From assembly GCA_902776665.1 (NCBI GenBank), contig CACYQZ010000011.1, positions 1 to 58,581 of the forward strand: a stretch of 58,581 nucleotides of DNA. Direction: 5' to 3'. Positions within the stretch are counted from its first letter, which is position 1. The number at the start of each line of letters is the position of its first letter. The notes below the pieces were generated by a model, which made no database searches, was not told where the DNA came from, and saw only the letters and a list, made by a program, of their open reading frames with translations. The stretch is from an uncultured Prevotellaceae bacterium. GTDB taxonomy: Bacteria; Bacteroidota; Bacteroidia; Bacteroidales; Bacteroidaceae. Of the stretch, positions 52,216 through 58,581 are shown piece by piece. A program made the position numbers and the translations under genes.

Positions 52216-53364
52216 TCATTTTTCAGCGGAAATTCGCCGTGAAGCGATGCGTTTCGCCTTGTTTTGCGAACTTTGCGAGAGTTGTCCTTTCAAATAAAGT
52301 TCGATGATGAGCGAGGCGATGGGTGCAGCCAAATCGGCACCGAATCCGCCGTGTTCGACATAGACGGCGATGGCGATTTGCGGATTGTCCATCGGAGCGA
52401 AACCCACGAAAACAGAGTGGTCGGCACCTGAATTTTCGACCGTTCCCGTCTTGCCGCAAATAGGGTAGGAGGCCTTGATGCTCGTCGCCGTCCCACTTTC
52501 AACGGTCAGCCGCATCCCATCGATGACAGGCGCATAGGCTTCGGGTGCAATTTTCGTCTGTCGCTTCGTCAGATAGCGTTGTGAAAGTGGTCGATTTTCC
52601 GTAGCCTGATGGATGTGCGGCGTGATGTAGTAGCCTCGGTTGGCAATCGAAGCGACCATGTTGCAGAGTTGCAACGGCGTGGCGGTGATGTCGCCCTGAC
52701 CCATGCCAGCCCACATGATGGTTTTGCCGTCCCAACCGTCTTTGTAGCGACGACTAAGGTAGTTCATATTCGCGACCAAACCGCCTTTTTCGCCCGGAAT
52801 GTCGACCCCGACCGGACCGCCGAGCCCCATGCTTTTCATGTAGTCGGCCCACGTGGTGATGGCTTCGTTGCCGTCTTCGTACATGAATCGGTCGTTGATC
52901 ATCGACATGAAAGTCGTCAGAAACCACGTGTTACACGACTGGGCGATGGCACCTTTCAGCGCAAGCGGCGAAAAATGCTTGTGGCAGCCCACGTGGATGT
53001 TTCCGTCCGTGAAGCCGTTGGTGCAGGGAATGGACATATCGGGCGAAATCACTCCTTCGGAAAGTAGCGTCAGCGCCTGTGCCACTTTGAAAGTAGAGCC
53101 GGGCGCGTAGGCCTTTGCAATGGCCAGATTGACATCGAATCCGCTGGGCGAATTAGTCGAAAGGCAGATGATTTCGCCCGTTTCGGGTCGAATGGCGACA
53201 ATGCTTCCCTGTTTGCCCTGCAGAAGTTGCTCGCCGAGTTGTTGGAGCATGGGGCGAATGGTGAGCGGGCCGTCGGTGGGCAGACCTTGCGAATGGATGC
53301 CGATGGTTGTCAGCAAAAAGGCTGCAACACTGCAGATTCGGAGCATTTTTGAGATGATTTTCAT
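52216..53364 (-). CDS. Minimal penicillin-binding transpeptidase
   Basis: A 382-residue exported protein consisting of a signal sequence (CSVAAFLLTTIGIHSQG) and a transpeptidase domain only. Active-site motifs are complete: S90-T-F-K93 (PGSTFK), S144-C-N146 and K306-T-G (CGKTGT). The N-terminal dimerisation/pedestal module of class B PBPs is missing. Conserved GMGQGDITATPLQLCNMVA and FVGFAPMDNPQIAIAVYVEH resemble PBP2-like proteins. Presumably crosslinks or modifies peptidoglycan; class D beta-lactamase-like activity cannot be excluded. It lies downstream of uvrA on the same strand. Confidence 0.88.
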   Translation of the reverse strand: MKIISKMLRICSVAAFLLTTIGIHSQGLPTDGPLTIRPMLQQLGEQLLQGKQGSIVAIRPETGEIICLSTNSPSGFDVNLAIAKAYAPGSTFKVAQALTLLSEGVISPDMSIPCTNGFTDGNIHVGCHKHFSPLALKGAIAQSCNTWFLTTFMSMINDRFMYEDGNEAITTWADYMKSMGLGGPVGVDIPGEKGGLVANMNYLSRRYKDGWDGKTIMWAGMGQGDITATPLQLCNMVASIANRGYYITPHIHQATENRPLSQRYLTKRQTKIAPEAYAPVIDGMRLTVESGTATSIKASYPICGKTGTVENSGADHSVFVGFAPMDNPQIAIAVYVEHGGFGADLAAPIASLIIELYLKGQLSQSSQNKAKRIASRRISAEK

Positions 53365-53395
53365 GGTGAAATATCGTTTTACTTACGCGCGTACA

Positions 53396-56275
53396 TTATT
53401 TAATATTGTTCTTCGATTCTTTTTTCAATTCTTCGCGGAGAAATTTCGGCGTATAGCCTTTTTTCGACCGTGCCACCTCTTCGGGAGTTCCCGTAGAAAG
53501 GATGGTTCCGCCATTTCTACTGCCCTCGGGACCCATGTCGATGATGTGGTCGGCGAGTTTGATGACGTCGAGGTTGTGCTCGATGATGATGATGGTGTTT
53601 CCTTTCTCGACGAGACGGTTGAGCACTTGCATCAGAATGCTGATGTCCTCGAAATGCAGACCCGTCGTGGGCTCGTCGAGGATGTAGAGCGTGCGACCCG
53701 TGTCGCGCTTGGCGAGTTCGGTGGCGAGTTTCACGCGCTGACTTTCGCCGCCGCTGAGCGTGGTCGATGACTGTCCGAGTTTGATGTAGCCGAGTCCGAC
53801 GTCCTGCATCGTCTTGATTTTTTGTAGGATATTCGGCACGTTCTCGAAAAATTCCACAGCCTGATTGATAGTCATATCAAGCACGTCGGCGATGGATTTT
53901 CCCTTGTAGCGCACCTCAAGCGTCTCGCGGTTGTAACGCTTTCCGTGACACGTCTCGCAGGGCACCATCACGTCGGGAAGGAAGTTCATTTCGATGGTTT
54001 TATAGCCGTTGCCGCCGCAGGTTTCGCATCGTCCGCCCTTCACGTTGAACGAAAAACGGCCAGGCTTGTAGCCGCGAATCTTGGCCTCGGGCAGACTGAC
54101 GAAAAGGCTACGAATATCGCTGAAAACGCCCGTATAGGTGGCGGGATTCGAGCGTGGCGTGCGACCAATGGGACTCTGATCGACATTGACGACTTTGTCG
54201 ATGTTTTCGATGCCTTCGATGCTGTCGTAGGGCATCGGACGCTTCAGCGAACGGTAGAAATGCTGCGAGAGAATCGGTTGCAACGTCTCGTTGATGAGGG
54301 TCGATTTTCCCGAACCCGAAACGCCCGTGATAACGATGAGTTTGCCCAACGGAAATTCCGCATCGACGTGTTTGAGGTTGTTGCCAGAGGCACCGCGGAT
54401 GGTGATTTTTTGGGTGTTAGGTGTTGGGTGTTGGGTGTTGGGTGTTGGGTGTTGGGTGTGATTCGTTCCTCGAACCACACTCTTCGCACCATTCAGATAT
54501 TGCGCGGTAATCGTGTCGGTCTTGAGCAGTTCGTCAGGCGTTCCTTGAAACACCACTTCACCGCCTATCCGACCAGCGTGGGGGCCGATGTCGATGAGGT
54601 AGTCGGCGGCGAGCATCATATCCTTGTCGTGTTCCACGACGATGACCGTGTTGCCGAGGTCGCGAAGTTGCTTGAGCGAGTCGATGAGGCGCTGGTTGTC
54701 GCGCTGATGCAGTCCAATCGACGGCTCGTCGAGGATGTAGAGCACATTGACGAGTTGCGAACCGATTTGCGTGGCGAGTCGGATGCGCTGGCTCTCACCG
54801 CCCGACAGACTGGCCGATTGGCGGTTGAGCGAGAGGTAGTTCAGTCCGACGCGGAGCAGGAAATCGACGCGTGTGCGCAGTTCCTTGACGATTTCGGCGG
54901 CAATTATCTGTTGCATCGGTTCGAGGTGGTTTTCGACTTCGCAGAGCCAGTCGCGCAGTTCGTCGATGTCGAGCGAAGCCACTTCCGAGATGTTTTTGTT
55001 CCAAATCCTGTATGACAGCGACTCGCGCTTGAGCCGTTGCCCCTTACATTCGGGACATTCGCAGACGGCAAGAAATTGGTCGGCCCATTTCTGACCTGCC
55101 GCCGACTCGTCGTTCTCCATCACCTGCCGCAGATACTTGATGATGCCGTCGAACTCGATGAAATAGTCGCTCGACGTGTGAACGAGGTCCTTGTTGATGC
55201 GGACGTGTTCGAGCGAGCCGTAGAGAATTTCGTCCATCGCCTCCGACGGGATCTTGCTCACGGGCGTTTTTAGGTCGAGTTCGTATTTCTGAAGAATCGC
55301 CTCGACTTGCCAGAAAATCATCTGATTCTTGTATTTTCCGAGTGGCACGATGGCTCCTTCGTAGATGCTTTGGCGGTCGTCGGGAATGACTTTTTTCAAG
55401 TCAATTTCGTTCACATAGCCCAGTCCCTTGCACTTCGGACAAGCACCTTCGGGCGAGTTGAACGAGAAAATATTCGGTGCTGGTTCGCCGTAACTCATTC
55501 CTGTGACGGGATCCATCAGCCGTTTCGAGAAATTGCGAATCGCGCCCGACTCCTTTTCCATAATCATCAGTGCGCCTTCGACTTGTTTCATCGCCGTTTG
55601 CACGCTGTTGCGCAGCCGTTCGTGGTCTTTTTCCTGCACTTTCAGTCGGTCGATGACCACTTCGATGTTGTGATTTTTATAGCGATCGACCTTCATTCCG
55701 CGTGTGATTTCCTGCACCTCGCCATCGACGCGGATGTGCAGATAGCCCTTGCGCCGCATCGCCTCGAACAATTCGCGGTAATGGCCTTTGCGCTGGCGCA
55801 CGAGCGGGGCGAGAATGAAAATTGCCTTGTCGCGGTAGTCGTCGAGAATCATCTGCTGCACCTGTTCCTCGGTGTATTTCACCATTTTCTCGCCCGAGCG
55901 ATAGCTGTAGGCCGTGCCGGCGCGAGCGTAGAGCAGTCGCAGATAGTCGTAGATTTCGGTGGTCGTGCCGACGGTCGAGCGCGGATTTTTGTTCGTCGTT
56001 TTCTGCTCGATGCTGATGACAGGCGACAATCCCGTGATTTTATCGACATCGGGCCGCTCCATATTGCCGAGAAAATTCCGTGCGTAGGCCGAAAACGTCT
56101 CGATGTAGCGACGCTGACCCTCGGCGAAAATCGTGTCGAAAGCCAACGACGACTTGCCCGAACCGCTCAGTCCGGTGATGACCGTGAGCGACTGGCGGGG
56201 AATCTCCACGTCGATGTTTTTCAGGTTGTGGACGCGTGCCCCCCAGACATTGATTTTCTCGGTTTCTCTTTTCAT
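53396..56275 (-). CDS. uvrA: Excinuclease ABC subunit A
   Basis: DNA-damage recognition ATPase of nucleotide excision repair, 959 residues. First ABC half: Walker [16 protein letters not shown], zinc site CPKCKG and [14 protein letters not shown], signature [16 protein letters not shown]. Second half: Walker [15 protein letters not shown], zinc finger [10 protein letters not shown]...CETCHG, signature [16 protein letters not shown], and [14 protein letters not shown]. Between the halves, residues about 606-622 ([18 protein letters not shown]) come from an in-frame heptamer tract in the linker before [15 protein letters not shown]. Otherwise a normal, complete UvrA. Confidence 0.97.
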   Translation of the reverse strand: MKRETEKINVWGARVHNLKNIDVEIPRQSLTVITGLSGSGKSSLAFDTIFAEGQRRYIETFSAYARNFLGNMERPDVDKITGLSPVISIEQKTTNKNPRSTVGTTTEIYDYLRLLYARAGTAYSYRSGEKMVKYTEEQVQQMILDDYRDKAIFILAPLVRQRKGHYRELFEAMRRKGYLHIRVDGEVQEITRGMKVDRYKNHNIEVVIDRLKVQEKDHERLRNSVQTAMKQVEGALMIMEKESGAIRNFSKRLMDPVTGMSYGEPAPNIFSFNSPEGACPKCKGLGYVNEIDLKKVIPDDRQSIYEGAIVPLGKYKNQMIFWQVEAILQKYELDLKTPVSKIPSEAMDEILYGSLEHVRINKDLVHTSSDYFIEFDGIIKYLRQVMENDESAAGQKWADQFLAVCECPECKGQRLKRESLSYRIWNKNISEVASLDIDELRDWLCEVENHLEPMQQIIAAEIVKELRTRVDFLLRVGLNYLSLNRQSASLSGGESQRIRLATQIGSQLVNVLYILDEPSIGLHQRDNQRLIDSLKQLRDLGNTVIVVEHDKDMMLAADYLIDIGPHAGRIGGEVVFQGTPDELLKTDTITAQYLNGAKSVVRGTNHTQHPTPNTQHPTPNTQKITIRGASGNNLKHVDAEFPLGKLIVITGVSGSGKSTLINETLQPILSQHFYRSLKRPMPYDSIEGIENIDKVVNVDQSPIGRTPRSNPATYTGVFSDIRSLFVSLPEAKIRGYKPGRFSFNVKGGRCETCGGNGYKTIEMNFLPDVMVPCETCHGKRYNRETLEVRYKGKSIADVLDMTINQAVEFFENVPNILQKIKTMQDVGLGYIKLGQSSTTLSGGESQRVKLATELAKRDTGRTLYILDEPTTGLHFEDISILMQVLNRLVEKGNTIIIIEHNLDVIKLADHIIDMGPEGSRNGGTILSTGTPEEVARSKKGYTPKFLREELKKESKNNIK
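54411..54459 (-). repeat. In-frame GGTGTTG/CAACACC heptamer tract in uvrA
   Basis: Seven GGTGTTG-type heptamers on the plus strand. On the coding strand they give NTQHPTP repeats at the hinge between the two ABC modules. Same family as the tract in the AddB-like gene. Confidence 0.95.
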
Positions 56276-56342
56276 TGAATCGATTTGTGTCGTATTAGAA
56301 AGTCGATTTGTGATATAATATAATAAGGTGTCGGCAGAAACA

Positions 56343-57107
56343 TTATTCCATCGGGCTCGAATTCGATTCCTCGTAATGACTGCGCAGCAGATTCACGTCG
56401 GTTCGGATGTTGAATTCGCGTCCGTCGGCACCTTTCGCCCTCACCAAACAGAAATAAACGCCCTCTTTGACGGGTTTTCCCTTGTATTTTCCGTCCCAGC
56501 CAGCCTCGTAGTGATAGCAGTCGGTCCACGTGTAGAGCCGTTGTCCCCAGCGGTTGAAGATGATGCCCTCGAACTCGACGATGCTCTGCGGTCCGTTGCC
56601 ACCGTGCTGTGTGCCTTTCGCCTGATAATAGTCGTTGATTTTGTCGTCGTTGGGCGAAAAAGCATTGGGCATTTCGAGCCGGCTTTCCGAAATCGACACC
56701 GTCAGCGGATCTCGCTCTTGGGTCCAGTATTCCTCAGTGTATTCGTGTTTTTCGTCGCCGCGTGTAAAGGTCGCGTAGCAGACGATTTTGTGCAGTCCCG
56801 CCTCTTTGAACGTGACTTGCGTGTTCTCGTCATAGCGAATCAGGTAGGGCGACGACTCCTCGGCACCGCTCAGGTGTTGCAGCGTAAAACGCCATTCGTA
56901 GTAGGCTGTCCAGCCCTCGGCATTTTTCGGGTTGGCGTAGAACGTAGCGGTCAGCGGTGCCGAACCCGACACGCTTGTGCCCGTTTCTTCAGTTCCGTCT
57001 TGCATAGTTGCGATGAAATACGGGTCGATGGTGGGGTAGTCATCGGCCATCGTCTCCAGTGTGCCGAAAAGTAGTGCTACGGTGATGAATATTTGTCTGA
57101 AAGTCAT
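56343..57107 (-). CDS. Secreted protein with CHU_C / type IX secretion (type B) C-terminal domain
   Basis: A 254-residue protein from ATG 57107, chosen because the promoter box TATCTTTG (57149-57156) lies upstream of it. Signal peptide RQIFITVALLFGTLETMA. A PKD-like beta domain follows (PLTATFYANPKN ... HKIVCYATFTRGDE). The C-terminal domain MPNAFSPNDDKINDYY, IFNRWGQRLYTW, WDGKYKGKPVKEGVYFCLVR is the gliding-motility-associated/type B sorting domain recognised by the type IX secretion system. Likely a cell-surface or secreted protein of unknown role. Confidence 0.85.
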   Translation of the reverse strand: MTFRQIFITVALLFGTLETMADDYPTIDPYFIATMQDGTEETGTSVSGSAPLTATFYANPKNAEGWTAYYEWRFTLQHLSGAEESSPYLIRYDENTQVTFKEAGLHKIVCYATFTRGDEKHEYTEEYWTQERDPLTVSISESRLEMPNAFSPNDDKINDYYQAKGTQHGGNGPQSIVEFEGIIFNRWGQRLYTWTDCYHYEAGWDGKYKGKPVKEGVYFCLVRAKGADGREFNIRTDVNLLRSHYEESNSSPME

Positions 57108-57148
57108 ATAAAAAGCGATTTTTTGGATAAAAACTGATAAATTTCGTG

Positions 57149-57156
57149 CAAAGATA
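57149..57156 (-). promoter_or_regulatory. Promoter -7 box of the CHU_C protein
   Basis: TATCTTTG on the minus strand followed by CACG, 42 nt from the chosen ATG. Confidence 0.6.
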
Positions 57157-57200
57157 CGAAAAAGTTGATAGATGTGTGCGTGCGGTTGAGAGTTTTTTTG

Positions 57201-57208
57201 TATTTTTG
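57201..57208 (+). promoter_or_regulatory. Promoter -7 box (TATTTTTG) of the LysM protein
   Basis: TAnnTTTG match, 28 nt before the ATG at 57236 and divergent from the preceding promoter. Confidence 0.55.
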
Positions 57209-57235
57209 TAGTCTGAAAACAAAAAATCATATAAG

Positions 57236-58581
57236 ATGAGACACTTTTTTAGATACTTTTTCGTCCTTTCGGCTTTGACGCTGAGCCTTTCGATTACAGC
57301 CCAGACCACGCAGTGGCGCGACATTTACAAGGCGAAGAAAAAGGACACGATTTATGGCATCGCCCAGAAGTACAACATCACGCTCGACGAGTTGAAAGAG
57401 GCCAATCCCGAGATGAAAAAAGCCGATTATCAACTCAAAAAGGGCGATTTCGTCTTCATTCCGTTTGAAAAGACGAAGGCCGACATCGAAGCCGAGAAAA
57501 ACAAGCCCGTGATGCCCGTCAGAAGCGACATCCAGCAGCGTGCAATTCGCGTCGGCGTGATGCTACCGCTGCACAATGTCGATGGCGATGGACGGCGTAT
57601 GGTGGAATACTATCGCGGTCTGCTGATGGCGTGCGACAGCCTGCGTCGGCAGGGCATATCTACAGATGTACGCGCGTGGAACGTGGCGATTGACTCCGAC
57701 ATTCGCGAAACGCTTCTGCAAGAGGGCGCAAGCCAGTGCGACATCATCTTCGGACCGCTCTACACGAAGCAAGTAAAACCGTTGGCGAACTTCTGCAAGA
57801 CCTACGACATTCGGATGGTGATTCCGTTCTCGATCAGCGGCGACGACGTGGAGCAATATCCGCAGATTTTCCAAGTCTATCAGAGTGGCGCGTGGCAGAA
57901 TCAGGCGATGATCAGCGCCTTTGTCGAGCGATTCCCGAACCACCACGCCGTGTTCATCGACTGCAACGACTCGACCAGTCGCAAAGGTTCCTTCACGATG
58001 GCGCTGCGCAAGCAACTCGACGAAAGTAAAATCACCTATAACGTCACGAACCTGAAAACGCCCGACGACGCTTTTTCGAAAGCATTCAACCGCTCGAAAC
58101 CCAATGTCGTCATCTTGAACACGGGTCGGTCGCCCGAACTCAACCAGACGCTCGCCAAACTCAACATTCTGCGTCAGCGCGATGCAGGCGTGGCCATCAC
58201 GCTCTTCGGCTACACCGACTGGCTGCTCTACACCGAGCCCTACGGCGATTATTTCCACCGTTACGACACCTACATTCCCACGAATTTCTACTACAACGCG
58301 CAGTCGCGTGCCACACAGCAGTTGGAGCAGAACTACAAGCAATGGTTCAAAGAGGAAATGCTGTTTGCACTGCCGCACTTCGCCCTCACTGGCTACGACC
58401 ACGGACAATTTTTCCTGCGCGGACTCCATCACTATGGCACGGCCTTCCGAGGCACGAAAGACCAGCGTGTGAAAGCCGCTCTGCAGACACCGCTGTACTT
58501 CAAACCCGCTTCGAAAACGGGTGGAATGCAAAATTCCCATTTTATGCTCGTCCACTACAAGCCGAACAAGACGATTGAGGC
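57236..58581 (+). CDS. LysM plus periplasmic-binding (type 1) domain protein, partial
   Basis: The open frame reaches the window edge; 448 residues are visible. Signal peptide FFVLSALTLSLSITAQ. LysM domain at about 30-80 (YKAKKKDTIYGIAQKYNITL, DELKEANPEM, LKKGDFVFIP), which binds peptidoglycan. From about 105 a periplasmic-binding-protein type 1 fold follows (RVGVMLPLHNVDGDGRRMVE, YYRGLLMACDSLRRQG, CDIIFGPLYTKQVKPLANFC), as in branched-chain amino acid receptors or LpoA-like proteins. A sensor or activator of cell-wall synthesis is more likely than a transport receptor, because no ABC genes are near (inference). Confidence 0.85.
   Translation, partial: MRHFFRYFFVLSALTLSLSITAQTTQWRDIYKAKKKDTIYGIAQKYNITLDELKEANPEMKKADYQLKKGDFVFIPFEKTKADIEAEKNKPVMPVRSDIQQRAIRVGVMLPLHNVDGDGRRMVEYYRGLLMACDSLRRQGISTDVRAWNVAIDSDIRETLLQEGASQCDIIFGPLYTKQVKPLANFCKTYDIRMVIPFSISGDDVEQYPQIFQVYQSGAWQNQAMISAFVERFPNHHAVFIDCNDSTSRKGSFTMALRKQLDESKITYNVTNLKTPDDAFSKAFNRSKPNVVILNTGRSPELNQTLAKLNILRQRDAGVAITLFGYTDWLLYTEPYGDYFHRYDTYIPTNFYYNAQSRATQQLEQNYKQWFKEEMLFALPHFALTGYDHGQFFLRGLHHYGTAFRGTKDQRVKAALQTPLYFKPASKTGGMQNSHFMLVHYKPNKTIE

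Noticed and set aside
56343-57230. Longer N-terminus for the CHU_C protein beginning at 57230
   Set aside because: The promoter box at 57149-57156 lies inside that extension, and a signal peptide begins at 57107.

Overview
The window is a contiguous, gene-dense piece of a Bacteroidales chromosome, most likely Prevotellaceae-like (inference). The evidence is: Bacteroidetes promoters (TAnnTTTG -7 boxes) before many transcription units; a short primary sigma factor without region 1.1; a complete Bat aerotolerance operon; an ECF sigma/anti-sigma/STN outer-membrane set; a type IX secretion type-B C-terminal domain; a GldB-like lipoprotein; and a GT3-type glycogen synthase beside a short alpha-glucan phosphorylase. 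No phage, transposase, rRNA or CRISPR was seen. Both window edges cut genes.

Layout. 1-6040 (-): rpoD followed by an AddA-like helicase/nuclease and an AddB-like protein cut by the left edge. 6383-9167 (+): porin-like barrel, nucleoside-gate membrane protein and a helical protein. 9258-10280: Fic protein with its own promoter and repeated operator-like sites. 10388-14136: ECF sigma, minimal anti-sigma and outer-membrane barrel. 14309-25067 (+): moxR, DUF58, BatD-like, batA, batB, batC, batD, batE, a PAP2 phosphatase and queA, apparently one long operon. 25276-31600: GldB-like lipoprotein, a convergent small secreted protein, glycogen synthase, glucan phosphorylase and a DnaJ-like protein. 31658-43868 (-): tRNA-Lys, then ten genes on one strand (sulfatase, topoisomerase III, PD40 lipoprotein, polytopic protein, acetyltransferase, sugar ketoisomerase, rfbB, phosphoesterase, cytidylate-kinase-like, MATE). 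43984-51978: LolC/E-type permease, two tandem acyl-CoA synthetases, an acidic protein on the other strand, rarA and a D-2-hydroxyacid dehydrogenase. 52055-57107 (-): tRNA-Arg, a minimal transpeptidase, uvrA and a CHU_C/T9SS protein. 57236-end: LysM plus periplasmic-binding protein, cut by the right edge.

The most unusual feature is not a gene. At least twenty short tandem tracts of 7-nt (some 8-nt) units from about nine unrelated sequence families are scattered over the window. Some fill intergenic gaps. Others sit in frame inside otherwise normal genes (addB-like, anti-sigma, batD, batE, queA, glycogen synthase, cytidylate-kinase-like, uvrA), adding peptides such as NTQHPTP. In batD and batE an octamer tract encodes the core of the signal peptide. 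In the DUF58, BatD-like and batB genes the apparent TTG/GTG start codon lies in or against a tract. They resemble in style the heptanucleotide STRR repeats of cyanobacteria (established knowledge); I do not know of a description for this setting.

Other points worth attention are a Fic protein whose catalytic His is Gln, a lipoprotein with a CxxCH haem-like motif beside a large membrane protein, and a minimal anti-sigma factor whose periplasmic part looks like the STN domain of its partner. Coordinates were read by eye; short sites may be off by one or two bases.
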